Below are positions 52,220 to 61,707 of a stretch of 64,000 nucleotides of DNA, piece by piece. The notes below the pieces were generated by a model that ran no database searches, was not told the origin of the DNA, and was given only the letters and a program-made list of their open reading frames with translations. Made by a program: the position numbers and the translations under genes. Within the stretch, counting starts at the first letter, position 1, and each line of letters opens with the position of its first letter. Source of the stretch: DT-110 sp030148525 (GTDB lineage Bacteria; Bacteroidota; Bacteroidia; Chitinophagales; Saprospiraceae); the NCBI GenBank assembly GCA_965227445.1, contig OZ245751.1:3410001-3474000 (forward strand), in the 5' to 3' direction.

Positions 52220-55200
52220 ATGAAGTTTTTCGGTACGGCCTTCATTTGGTTTCTCCTTTTAAGTCCGTTATACGCCAATTCCACCTTTTTTGTGGAGCAA
52301 ACCTTTGCCTGGCAGCAAAGATCCATTGCTAAGGGTACCAATCTGGTAACGTTTGATGGTGCCGTCCACAGCGACGAAGCACCGCTCACGCCTTTTTTGC
52401 TGATCGATCGACCCGTTGATGGCCCCGGTTCCATTTCCGTCACGGTGGAATCCGTGCAATACGAAACTTTTACCTGGGAAGGCGGACCACGTAATACCGC
52501 TGTTATCGGGGAAGACCTGCAATTCGAGACCACGGTTGAATCTCATCGTGGCCAATATTTTGCCAAGATTACCGTAGCTCCGATCATCAGGGCCGGATCA
52601 CAATATCGACGGGTCACCCAAATTCGTCTTCGGGTTGATCACCGCACTACCAGGCAACCGGCCGGTTTGCGCAGTGACCCCTTCGCCAACCAGAGTGTAT
52701 TGGCTTCCGGAACCATCTATAAATTTGCCGTTTCCGAAAGTGGCATCTACCGCCTGACCTACGACTTCTTACAGGATGAATTGGGTATTGCCAATTTGAA
52801 TAGCCTCGATCCCGGAAATTTTCAATTATTCGGAAACGGCAGCGGTTACCTCCCCGAAAACATCCGTGCCGATCGCCCCGACGATCTGATCGAGAACCAC
52901 ATCCGGATTGTCGGTGGCGAAGACGGGCAGTTTAATTCGGGCGACTACATCCTCTTCTACGCCGAAGGTCCCGATAAGTGGCTTTTCAATGCCGAAGACC
53001 GCTCCTTCGATTACCAAAAGAATATCTACGACACTAAAACATACTACTACCTGAAGGTGGACGGTTCGACCGGACAGCGCACGGCACCACAGCCCAGCCT
53101 CGGCAATGCCGATTACCAGACCAATACCTTCGACGACCTGGTTCGCTTCGAGGAAGACGAAGTGAACCTGCTGCACTTCTGGGGGCAGGAGCTGGGTAAA
53201 GCCCAGGGGTCTGGTCAGCAATGGTTCGGAGATTACTTTTTGCGGACCAGATCTTATACCTACAGTCAGCCTTTTGCCTTCCCCGGACGCATTGTCGATG
53301 AGCCGGTTCACCTTAAGGCTTCTATGGCCCTGCGGGCCGAGCAGACCTCGCGTTTTCAACTCTCCATCAACGAGGAGGTTACGCTGAATAGCGAGCGTGC
53401 CAGGGCTATCGGTATTTTGAGCGGACCGAGAGACAACGAGATCAATTATGCTGAACGAGCTAATCTGGAAGGCACTGCTCTTGTTTCAGGAGACGATCTG
53501 ACTATTTCCGTTTCTTACCCCTACCCGCTTGGACAGGGTGATGGTTCTCAGGGATGGCTGGATTACATTCAGGTACGGGTGCGGCGAAACTTGCAGATTA
53601 CTAATGAACCATTAGTATTTCGGGACCTAAACAGCCTCAATGCTTCCAATACCGAGTATCAAATCCAGGCCGGAAGTGGTTCTTACGAAATTTGGGACAT
53701 CACGGACCCGCTGCGGCCCAAACAGCAAGAATTCAATACTTCCGGTAATCAACTGATCTTCCGCCAATCTTCTGGTATTCTCAAAACATTTATTGCTTTT
53801 CGGCCAAATGCCGCATCAACTGAAGTGGAGGCCATAGGGCAAGTAAGCAACCAGAATCTGCACGGGCTGAACCGGGCCGATATGGTCATCCTCTATCCCG
53901 AAGCATTTGCCGGCGAAGCCCAGCGATTAGCTGATCACCGCAACCGCTACTCGGGACTTGAGGTGGCATTAGTACCCGTACAGCAGGTGTACGAGGAGTT
54001 CTCCTCCGGCAAACTGGACCCAACCGCCATTCGCGATTTTTGCCACATGCTCTATCAGCGGGATGCGCAATTCCGGTACCTCCTTTTATTCGGGGACGGC
54101 TCCTTTGATGCTCGCGATATTTATGGACTTGGAAGTAACCTGATACCCACCTACCAACGGCAGTCGTTTAATCCCCTCTTTTCCTTTCCGGCGGATGACT
54201 ACTTCGGTCTGCTCGAAGATCCGAATGAACAGGACCCGTTGGTTGGCCGGCTGAATCTGGCAATAGGCCGACTGCCCGTGCAAACGGTCGATCAGGCACG
54301 AGCAGCTATTGATAAAATTATCCACTACGATGACAGTCAGCAGGTATTAGCTGATTGGCGAAACCGGGTCACCTTCCTGGCGGATGATGAAGACAATATG
54401 TTACATACCAGGGACGCAAATGGCATTGCCAACATTCTGAGTAGTAATAATGCAAACATAAACGTTGAAAAAATTTATCTGGATGCCTACCCTCAGGTGT
54501 CCACTCCGGGAGGAAATCGGATCCCTGAGGTCACCAGGGCTATCAACCAGGCCATTTTTAAGGGTACACTCATTTTAACCTACCTGGGACATGGTGGTTC
54601 ACAGGGATTAGCACAGGAGCGGGTTTTAAGTATCTCCGATATCGTAAACTGGAACAACTATGATAATATGACCCTCCTGATGACCGCTACTTGCTCCTTT
54701 ACGGGCTACGACGATCCGGCGTTTACCACTGCGGGGGAGGAAGCCTTTTTAAATCAACGCGGTGGAGCTATTGCTCTTATGACCACCGTCCGGGCGGTAT
54801 TTGCCAGTCAGAATGCTGCCTTAACCCGGGAGGCGATGTCGGCATTATACACTCCGGTAAACGGGCAATTGCCCACTTTAGGGGAGGCCATAATGCGTGC
54901 TAAAAACAACTACTCCGGAAGTAATATCACCATTAACTCCCGCAAATTCACCCTCATCGGGGATCCCGCCCAACGTCTTGCCATTCCAAGCCTCAATTAT
55001 AAAGTCGTTACCTCACAAATCGATACGAATCGGGTCATGGCAAACCGCACGGATACGCTGCGAGCCCTGCAGCGCGTACAGATCAGCGGAGAGATACAAT
55101 TGAGCGACGGCAGTCTGGCTGACTCCTATAACGGTATTGTATATCCCACCATCTTCGATAAAGAAATTGAAACGACCACTCTGGGGCAGGACCCGGGCAG

Positions 55201-56107
55201 CTTCCCTTACGATTACGATGTCCAGAAAAATGTAATTTTCCGGGGACGCGCACGAGTGACTCAGGGACAGTTCTCTTTTGAATTCGTAATCCCGAAGGAT
55301 ATCAACTACAACTTCGGCCGGGGCAAGATCAGCTATTACCTGGCACCGGACCAGGGGCAACAAGACGGTAGCGGCAGCTTTGAAGACATTGTGATCGGCG
55401 GAAATATCGAAGGCTCCATCGCCGATGACGAAGGCCCCGAGATTGATGTATTCATGAATACGGAGGATTTTGTCTTCGGGGGTATTACCGACCCCGACCC
55501 CACCCTGTTGGTACTGCTCGAAGATGATTTCGGGATCAACGTGGTGGGTAACAGCATTGGTCACGATCTGGAGGCTATCCTGGACGAGGATACCCAAAAC
55601 AGTATTTTATTGAATGATTTCTTTGAAACGGAATTAGGTGATTTCACCCGGGGGCGGGTTCGCTTCCCATTGGAAGACCTGGAAGAAGGCCGGCATACTC
55701 TGCGCATTAAAGCCTGGGATGTGGCTAACAACTCTGCCGAAGGATACACGGAATTCGTGGTGTCGGAGTCCAGTGAGCTGGCACTGCGACACGTACTGAA
55801 TTACCCGAATCCCTTTACCGACCGCACCTGCTTTCAGTTTGATCACAACTACGCCAATCAGGAATTGCGGGTATTGGTTCAGATCTTCACGGTCTCCGGC
55901 CGCCTGGTGAAAACCATTGAGCAACAGATGTTCAGCGACGGAGCTATCCGCCAGGATGACTGTATCGAGTGGGATGGCCTCGACGATTTTGGCAACCGAT
56001 TGGCACGAGGTGTTTACTTGTACAAGGTTCGGGTACAAGCTTTAATTCCCGGTTCGGATGTAATTCAGGGAGAAAGTGACTTTGAAAAAATGGTCTTACT
56101 AAAATAA
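52220..56107 (+). CDS. porU: T9SS sortase PorU
   Basis: A 1295-aa secreted C25-type cysteine protease that removes the sorting tail from T9SS cargo. Signal peptide FFGTAFIWFLLLSPLYANS. The catalytic pair is His791 in TYLGHGGSQG and Cys825 in LMTATCSFTGYDDP; LLLFGDGSFDARDIYGLGSN and FPADDYFGLLEDPNEQDPLV are further C25 segments. The last about 90 residues are an uncut sorting-like domain (LNYPNPFTDRTCFQFDHN, VSGRLVKTI, GVYLYKVRV), as known for Porphyromonas PorU. It anchors to PorV, whose gene follows. Confidence 0.95.
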   Translation: MKFFGTAFIWFLLLSPLYANSTFFVEQTFAWQQRSIAKGTNLVTFDGAVHSDEAPLTPFLLIDRPVDGPGSISVTVESVQYETFTWEGGPRNTAVIGEDLQFETTVESHRGQYFAKITVAPIIRAGSQYRRVTQIRLRVDHRTTRQPAGLRSDPFANQSVLASGTIYKFAVSESGIYRLTYDFLQDELGIANLNSLDPGNFQLFGNGSGYLPENIRADRPDDLIENHIRIVGGEDGQFNSGDYILFYAEGPDKWLFNAEDRSFDYQKNIYDTKTYYYLKVDGSTGQRTAPQPSLGNADYQTNTFDDLVRFEEDEVNLLHFWGQELGKAQGSGQQWFGDYFLRTRSYTYSQPFAFPGRIVDEPVHLKASMALRAEQTSRFQLSINEEVTLNSERARAIGILSGPRDNEINYAERANLEGTALVSGDDLTISVSYPYPLGQGDGSQGWLDYIQVRVRRNLQITNEPLVFRDLNSLNASNTEYQIQAGSGSYEIWDITDPLRPKQQEFNTSGNQLIFRQSSGILKTFIAFRPNAASTEVEAIGQVSNQNLHGLNRADMVILYPEAFAGEAQRLADHRNRYSGLEVALVPVQQVYEEFSSGKLDPTAIRDFCHMLYQRDAQFRYLLLFGDGSFDARDIYGLGSNLIPTYQRQSFNPLFSFPADDYFGLLEDPNEQDPLVGRLNLAIGRLPVQTVDQARAAIDKIIHYDDSQQVLADWRNRVTFLADDEDNMLHTRDANGIANILSSNNANINVEKIYLDAYPQVSTPGGNRIPEVTRAINQAIFKGTLILTYLGHGGSQGLAQERVLSISDIVNWNNYDNMTLLMTATCSFTGYDDPAFTTAGEEAFLNQRGGAIALMTTVRAVFASQNAALTREAMSALYTPVNGQLPTLGEAIMRAKNNYSGSNITINSRKFTLIGDPAQRLAIPSLNYKVVTSQIDTNRVMANRTDTLRALQRVQISGEIQLSDGSLADSYNGIVYPTIFDKEIETTTLGQDPGSFPYDYDVQKNVIFRGRARVTQGQFSFEFVIPKDINYNFGRGKISYYLAPDQGQQDGSGSFEDIVIGGNIEGSIADDEGPEIDVFMNTEDFVFGGITDPDPTLLVLLEDDFGINVVGNSIGHDLEAILDEDTQNSILLNDFFETELGDFTRGRVRFPLEDLEEGRHTLRIKAWDVANNSAEGYTEFVVSESSELALRHVLNYPNPFTDRTCFQFDHNYANQELRVLVQIFTVSGRLVKTIEQQMFSDGAIRQDDCIEWDGLDDFGNRLARGVYLYKVRVQALIPGSDVIQGESDFEKMVLLK

Positions 56108-56236
56108 GGACCCCTGTTTTAGCGTATGGTAGGCGTAAAACCTTTTTTGGCAAGACTTTTGATTACTACTAACATAGCGGCTCAGCGGACATATTATGCG
56201 GAAAACAACAGACGCACGGTACGGCCAGCCTCTTTT

Positions 56237-56269
56237 TTGGCAGCAGCCAACCAAAAGTCGCTATATTTG
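56237..56269 (+). promoter_or_regulatory. Promoter of porV
   Basis: TTG at 56237-56239 and TATATTTG at 56262-56269, spacer 22 bases as in the susCD promoter. It lies 30 bases upstream of the ATG at 56300. Confidence 0.6.
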
Positions 56270-56299
56270 CTACACACTATGTTAAATAAATGCGATCTC

Positions 56300-57508
56300 A
56301 TGAAGAACGTACTTCTAAAAGCTGCCCTCATCCTGTTGGTTATCAGTGCGATAGCTATTGACGCACAGGCACAGTGCTACCAGGGAGAGGATGGGTCCTT
56401 CTACAACCTCGACGGAACCCCATGTACCAATACCGTCGTGACGGCGGTTCCATTTTTGCGCATTGTGTCCGATGCTCGTTCCGGAGCAATGGGTGATGTA
56501 GGAATCGGCCTGTCGGCCGACCCGAACGCCATGCATTTTAATGCCTCCAAGTTAGTTTTCGCGGAGGAAGACTTTGCGGTTTCAGCCACGTATACGCCAT
56601 GGTTGCGCGCACTCGGGCTCAACGACGTTTACCTGGCGTACTTAACCTCTTATTACAAGCTGGATGACCTCCAGGCCCTGGGTTTCGGCCTGCGGTACTT
56701 TTCATTGGGTAGCATTCAGTTTACCGATCCCAATGGGCAGCCCCTGAACACCGGTCGTCCGAACGAATTTGAGGTGGCCCTCGCCTATTCGCGGAAATTG
56801 TCGGAGAATTTCTCGGCAGCAGTTACCGGTAAATTTATCTACTCCAACCTGGCCGCCGGTCAGATCGTAGAGGGGGAAACCATCGAGCCGGGCATTGCCG
56901 GTGCGGCCGATGTGAGCTTCACCTACAAAACGGATATTGACCTCAACCAGGGTGATTCGGAATTGACCTTAGGCATGGCGATCACCAATATTGGGTCTAA
57001 GATCACCTATACCAACTCTTTAAACCGGGATTTTATCCCCACGAACTTTGGTATTGGTGGTGCCTGGAAAATTAATTTCGACGAGTATAACAGCTTAACC
57101 CTGGCTACTGATATTAATAAATTATTGGTTCCTACTCCATGCCAGGGTATGGATTGTGACCAGGATGGTGATGGTCGTCCGGATTATAAAGACCAATCCC
57201 CCATCTCTGCCATCTTCTCCTCCTGGAGCGATGCTCCCGAGGGCTTTAGTGAAGAAATACAGGAGTTTGTGTACTCCGTGGGGCTGGAATACTGGTACGA
57301 TCAGCAATTTGCCGTACGGGCGGGATACTACAACGAGCACGTACAAAAAGGTAACCGCAAATTTATGACCGTTGGCCTGGGTTTGAAGTACAACATCTTC
57401 GGATTGAACTTCAGCTACCTGATCCCGACGACCAATCAGCGGAACCCCCTGGATAATACCTTGCGATTCTCGCTCTTATTCGACTTTGGAGAGGTTGCAC
57501 AGAACTAG
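56300..57508 (+). CDS. porV: T9SS outer-membrane protein PorV
   Basis: A 402-aa FadL-like beta-barrel. I chose the ATG at 56300 for its signal peptide (LKAALILLVISAIAIDAQAQ). PorV signatures are TAVPFLRIVSDARSGAMGDV, GIGLSADPNAMHFNASKLVF and YTPWLRALGLNDVYLAYL. The C-terminal strand is NTLRFSLLFDFGEVAQN. A loop CQGMDCDQDGDGRPDYKDQS resembles a Ca-binding TSP3 segment and is not usual for PorV as I know it. PorV collects folded cargo from the translocon and holds PorU. The open frame upstream (56126) is not likely coding. Confidence 0.94.
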   Translation: MKNVLLKAALILLVISAIAIDAQAQCYQGEDGSFYNLDGTPCTNTVVTAVPFLRIVSDARSGAMGDVGIGLSADPNAMHFNASKLVFAEEDFAVSATYTPWLRALGLNDVYLAYLTSYYKLDDLQALGFGLRYFSLGSIQFTDPNGQPLNTGRPNEFEVALAYSRKLSENFSAAVTGKFIYSNLAAGQIVEGETIEPGIAGAADVSFTYKTDIDLNQGDSELTLGMAITNIGSKITYTNSLNRDFIPTNFGIGGAWKINFDEYNSLTLATDINKLLVPTPCQGMDCDQDGDGRPDYKDQSPISAIFSSWSDAPEGFSEEIQEFVYSVGLEYWYDQQFAVRAGYYNEHVQKGNRKFMTVGLGLKYNIFGLNFSYLIPTTNQRNPLDNTLRFSLLFDFGEVAQN

Positions 57509-57517
57509 ACTCTCAGT

Positions 57518-57567
57518 CTATTTAAACAAAGAAAGGCCCCGTACGGGGCCTTTCTTTGTTTAAATAG
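57518..57567. terminator. 50-base perfect palindrome between porV and rnpB
   Basis: Both halves are 25 bases and fully complementary with no loop, centred on GTAC at 57541-57544. From the outside in: CTATTTAAACAAAG, AAAGGCCCC. It lies between convergent porV and rnpB and serves as terminator for both. Confidence 0.9.
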
Positions 57568-57960
57568 CTGCGGACCGATAAGCCGGATTCTGTCACCGCA
57601 CGTGGCGGGTCCTGTCATTTATCTGGCCCCGTCGTCACCAACGGGGTCTATCTGCCTACCCCTCCCGGCTTTCCGAAGAAAACAGCCCGAGCAAGGCCGA
57701 CCGCCGAAGCGGACCAAGATATACGTGGCATTTCAACCCACAAGGTTTATCCCCACACTGTATTACTACAACGTGGCGTGCGCTCTTACCGCACGTTTTC
57801 ACCCTTACCCCGACGGATCGGGGCGGTATCGCTTTCTGTGACACTTTCTGTCAGCCCGTATGAGCTGCCCATCCGTTAGATGGTGTGGTACTCTACGTTG
57901 TCCGGACTTTCCTCACGCACGGGCCGTAGCACCGCACGAGCGACAGGATGGCCCGCAGCT
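57567..57960 (-). ncRNA. rnpB: RNase P RNA (type A)
   Basis: About 394 bases. On the minus strand the conserved GAGGAAAGTCCGGAC and the closing ACAGAATCCGGCTTATCGG are present. P1 is formed by GCTGCGGGCC (57951-57960 region) and GGTCCGCAGC (57567-57576). It cleaves 5' leaders from tRNA precursors with the RnpA protein. Ends are set by P1 and may be off by a few bases. Confidence 0.95.
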
Positions 57961-58046
57961 AGTATCTTCAACACCGGAGAAGCCAGTGAGGTTCCTCGAT
58001 GAGCCCTGCAAGATACAACCGGCTTCCGATCCGCACAAGCGCCGAT

Positions 58047-58117
58047 CTACCGACAATGAATTAGTTTTGCTCCGCAGTACTTCGTGCTGGGACTCCAAAC
58101 CTTTTCGGAAGCGGTAG
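58047..58117. repeat. Dispersed element, copy 3 (71 bp)
   Basis: Ends CTACCG (58047-58052) and CGGTAG (58112-58117). The inner TTTTGCTCCGCAGTACTTCG and TGCTGGGACTCCAAACC match the 16577 copy in inverted orientation, and TTTTCGGAAG matches the 30957 copy. It lies between rnpB and the histidine kinase; a -7-like TATTTTTG follows at 58124. Confidence 0.75.
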
Positions 58118-58123
58118 AAATGC

Positions 58124-58131
58124 TATTTTTG
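58124..58131 (+). promoter_or_regulatory. -7 box before the histidine kinase
   Basis: TATTTTTG fits TAnnTTTG, 36 bases upstream of the ATG. Its -33 side would fall inside the repeated element 58047-58117, so the element may supply part of the promoter. Confidence 0.4.
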
Positions 58132-58166
58132 CAACGCAAGCACAACAAAAGCGTAGAATACTGCGG

Positions 58167-61100
58167 ATGATGCGACGTCGCCTGATCGGTTCAGCCATAG
58201 TGGTTGCCCTGCTCGCTGGCTTGGGGTTCCTTTTTCGGTCGAGTGCCGGAGATCAGCCGTTGCCGTGTCAACAACACCTCCAAAAGAAGTTCCTGCAAGA
58301 CCAGAAATGGGTGGAAAAACGCGTTTCCGATACCCTGCTGCCCGGTTACTTTTCTTCGGCCAAGGGATTGCGCTATTTGAATGAGACACAAGAGGCGGTG
58401 GAAAAGCTGGATGAATGGGACCGGCCCGGGGTTTCCCTTTTCCTCTACGAAGGAGATTCCCTGCTGATCTGGACCGGAGCCGGAACGATTTTGTCTGATA
58501 TGCCGCCATTCAGGGGCTCTACCTGGGATGGAGCCTACCTTTGGCAAAGGTATACCCTCGACAATAACCTTACCTGGATCAGTCGTATTTCGGTAGTTCC
58601 ATCAGCGCAATGCCCCGCCGATACTCTTACACTAACCGAGAAAGCCTCCGGGACATTTGGCCTACAGTTTCCTCCGTATCAAATTGACGGCAAACCATTA
58701 CCTCCGCTGGCCTTCCTTAGCTATGGCTTAGCCTTATTAGTCGCTCTTTGCTGGTTGTACAGCTTCGTAACCTGGCGGGGGAAAAGGGGCTTTGTTTTGA
58801 CCGGAGGGCTGACCTGGCTGCTGGGGCTATTTCTGTTGACCTACTCGGGGAATGTATTGATAGGTCAATCGAATACAGATCACTGGCTGTTACAACGCGT
58901 TTGGTCAACATCGCTGCTGGGACCGTCGGTGCTGGCGTGGTTGTGGCAATCCTTGTTATTGTTGCTGACCATGACCATCTATTTTCGTTTCGTCCGTTTA
59001 GCGACTACACCAAAAAACGCTTATTGGTCGGTGGGATTAGCGGGAGTACAACTGCTATCTATCGGTGGTTTCTTTCTGACCAACCTCCGCACCTTCCAGG
59101 TACTGGTGCTGACGAGTTCGGAATGGCTGCAATTCGATAATATTTTCAGGCTCAATAATTACACCATCGCCACGCTGGTGGGCATTGGGACCTGGTGGCT
59201 GGCCTTTTTTTTATTTGCTATCCGCAACACCCGGATCACCCGCTCCCTGGTACCCAGTCAGAACCGCCGGGTTATCCTGATGATAATTACCAGCCTGCTG
59301 CTTTTGCCACTGGCCATGTTGTTTGGCATGCAATTACCTAACCTGGTGATCGTGGCCCTGTTGTTTACTATTCTCCCGATGCTGGATTTTTATTTTGAGC
59401 GCGACCCGACTAATCTGACATGGCTCTTTATTTGGTTGATCCTGTTTGGCATGTTGAGTGCAGGCACCTTGTATCTATTTAATCTGGAGCGAGACCGGAC
59501 TACTATGCTGGCTTACGCCAAAAAGCTGGCTCCCGCGGAAGATCCGGTTTTACAAAAACGCCTGGGCACTTATCGGGAGAAGGCTTTGCCTGGTTCCCGG
59601 TACGTACAACAAGTCTATTCGGATCCGTATGTCCAAAAATATTATCAACCCGATTTATCGGAGCGACCGACTTTCCCTGTCCCGGATTCGGCCTCGACCT
59701 CCGTTTGGGAACAAAAAGAACAGGAGCATGATCGGTTATGGATTTTTGAACCTTTCGATACCCTGAGCATATTCCGCCCGCTGCAGCCCATTACCTACTA
59801 CCGCCCATACCAGGACTTGCTCGACATACCACCCTACCGGAGGCTGACCTTTTTGGACAGGTACGATTTCCTCGTCATTCGCGATCAAAAGGTTGTCGAT
59901 CAGCAAGGCATGCCATCCCGGTCGTTGCTTTCTCAGATCAACCAGCTTGATCCCGGGGAAAGCCTATCGACCCTGGGCAACCAAAGGCTGACATTAGTCT
60001 ATCGATACAATGAACAGCGATCGGTATTACTCGAACGCTCCCTGGGCATCTATTTAATAAAACCCCTTTCCCTCTTTGCTTTTCTCTTCCTGGTTATGCT
60101 GAGCCTGTGTATTCTTTTTGCCCTCGGAATGCCCTTACTCGGCATGACCCAGGGGTCGGTGGTCAACTTGTTTGGCTCTGCAAAATCATTGCGTACCAAA
60201 ATCCAGTTGTCGGTCTTAGCCCTCATTATTTGCTCTTTCAGCGTAATTGCTATGCTGACTATCTTCTCGTTCCGACGATCTTCCACAAATGAACAGGAGA
60301 CCAGGCTACTCCAACGAGTAGCTTCGATGAGAAACGGATTACAATCGGCCATAAAAAGCGATCCCGGCGTGCTGGCATCTTCGGAGACGCTGGATAGCCT
60401 GGCCCGGGAGTTACTGCAGCAATACCGCCTGGACTTAAATCTGTACAATCGCAAGGGAAGACGAATTGCCGGCTCCGGCACCCAGTTACCGGACGACCAG
60501 AATCGCCAGGCTATGATGGCTCCCGAAGCTTTTGAAAGTTTGCGCAGTGGCCTGGAAGAATACCGTCTCGTACTGGAACAATGGGGGCCCATTACCTTCA
60601 AGACGGTCTACGTTCCGCTGCAGGAACGCAGCACCTTGTATTTGGGTGTCCCCTATTATGCCCAAAACCAGGAGATGCAAGACGATTTATACGATTTCAT
60701 GGGTACCCTTTTTAGTGTGTATGCTTTTACGTTGCTTATTGCTGCCGCCGTTACGCTCTACGTATCCAGGCTAATCACCATGCCACTCGACCGGATACGG
60801 GAGGGCCTCGGTAACCTGCGACTAGGCAGCAACGAACCCCTTACCTACGAAGGGAAGGACGAGATCGGCGACCTCGTACGGGAATACAACGAAGCCATTC
60901 ACAAATTGGAAGAAAGCACCGAATTACTACGAAAATCAGAACGGGAAAGCGCCTGGCGGGAAATGGCCAAACAGGTGGCCCACGAAATTAAAAATCCCCT
61001 GACCCCCATGAAGCTGCGCATCCAGCATCTGATGAGAGCCTACCAGCAAGATCCGGAACGGGCCGCACCAATGATTAAAAAAGTATCCAATAGTTTAATT

Positions 61101-61610
61101 GAACAGATCGACACCCTGACGCGCATTGCCAACGAGTTCTCCCGCTTTGCCAAAATGCCGAAGCCCCAAAATGTAGACTTTGATCTGCAACGACTGCTGG
61201 AATCGGTTACCACCATCTTCGCCGAAGAAGATGCAGGACATGTACTCTTTACCAGCGACCTCCCGGCGGCCCCCGTTCACGCCGATCGCGATCACCTCAC
61301 CCGGGTGTTCAACAACCTCATTAAAAATGGCCTGCAAGCCATCCCCGACGAACGGAAAGGCCTGATACAAGTAACCCTCACCCAGCGTGAACACTATTTC
61401 CTGGTCACCGTTACCGATAATGGTAAAGGAATTCCCGAAGACATACAGCACAAGGTTTTCAGCCCCAATTTCACTACCAAGTCCTCCGGAACCGGTCTGG
61501 GCCTGGCCATGTCCCGCCAAATGATCGAACAAGCCGGCGGGCGCATCTATTTTGAAACGAAACTGGGAATGGGGACAACATTTTATGTGGAATTACCTTG
61601 CCAGGTCTGA
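58167..61610 (+). CDS. Very large membrane sensor histidine kinase, NtrY-like end
   Basis: An 1147-aa kinase. The N-terminus has one membrane helix (IGSAIVVALLAGLGFLF), a periplasmic part (about 25-165), then about eight helices (from LAFLSYGLALLVALCWLYSF to TWLFIWLILFGMLSAGTLYL). A second extracytoplasmic part (about 440-620) and two further helices (PLSLFAFLFLVMLSLCILFA, IQLSVLALIICSFSVIAMLT) follow, then a third sensor segment, a last helix near residue 855 and HAMP. The HisKA motif is REMAKQVAHEIKNPLTPMKL with the phospho-His; the ATPase has NNLIKNGLQAIPDE, TVTDNGKGIPEDI and KSSGTGLGLAMSRQMIE. No PAS and no receiver. No response regulator lies nearby, so it is an orphan. Confidence 0.93.
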   Translation: MMRRRLIGSAIVVALLAGLGFLFRSSAGDQPLPCQQHLQKKFLQDQKWVEKRVSDTLLPGYFSSAKGLRYLNETQEAVEKLDEWDRPGVSLFLYEGDSLLIWTGAGTILSDMPPFRGSTWDGAYLWQRYTLDNNLTWISRISVVPSAQCPADTLTLTEKASGTFGLQFPPYQIDGKPLPPLAFLSYGLALLVALCWLYSFVTWRGKRGFVLTGGLTWLLGLFLLTYSGNVLIGQSNTDHWLLQRVWSTSLLGPSVLAWLWQSLLLLLTMTIYFRFVRLATTPKNAYWSVGLAGVQLLSIGGFFLTNLRTFQVLVLTSSEWLQFDNIFRLNNYTIATLVGIGTWWLAFFLFAIRNTRITRSLVPSQNRRVILMIITSLLLLPLAMLFGMQLPNLVIVALLFTILPMLDFYFERDPTNLTWLFIWLILFGMLSAGTLYLFNLERDRTTMLAYAKKLAPAEDPVLQKRLGTYREKALPGSRYVQQVYSDPYVQKYYQPDLSERPTFPVPDSASTSVWEQKEQEHDRLWIFEPFDTLSIFRPLQPITYYRPYQDLLDIPPYRRLTFLDRYDFLVIRDQKVVDQQGMPSRSLLSQINQLDPGESLSTLGNQRLTLVYRYNEQRSVLLERSLGIYLIKPLSLFAFLFLVMLSLCILFALGMPLLGMTQGSVVNLFGSAKSLRTKIQLSVLALIICSFSVIAMLTIFSFRRSSTNEQETRLLQRVASMRNGLQSAIKSDPGVLASSETLDSLARELLQQYRLDLNLYNRKGRRIAGSGTQLPDDQNRQAMMAPEAFESLRSGLEEYRLVLEQWGPITFKTVYVPLQERSTLYLGVPYYAQNQEMQDDLYDFMGTLFSVYAFTLLIAAAVTLYVSRLITMPLDRIREGLGNLRLGSNEPLTYEGKDEIGDLVREYNEAIHKLEESTELLRKSERESAWREMAKQVAHEIKNPLTPMKLRIQHLMRAYQQDPERAAPMIKKVSNSLIEQIDTLTRIANEFSRFAKMPKPQNVDFDLQRLLESVTTIFAEEDAGHVLFTSDLPAAPVHADRDHLTRVFNNLIKNGLQAIPDERKGLIQVTLTQREHYFLVTVTDNGKGIPEDIQHKVFSPNFTTKSSGTGLGLAMSRQMIEQAGGRIYFETKLGMGTTFYVELPCQV

Positions 61611-61696
61611 GGTCTGAGGTCTGAGGTTTGAGGTCTGAGGTTTGAGGTAACCTGGCACCTCAACCTCACACCCCAAACCTCAAACCTCAAACCTGA
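61604..61696. repeat. Inverted heptamer array overlapping the kinase stop
   Basis: Six GGTYTGA units (61604-61645); the TGA that ends the kinase is part of the first. A spacer GGTAACCTGGCACC and then complementary units (TCACACC, CCAAACC, TCAAACC, TCAAACC) follow. Same word family as 29742-29917. Confidence 0.9.
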
Positions 61697-61707
61697 TATT
61701 ATCTTTT

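Noticed and set aside
43631..58117. Mobile island around the T9SS genes
   Set aside because: No integrase, transposase, attachment repeat or clear base-composition change; the cluster is core in Bacteroidota.
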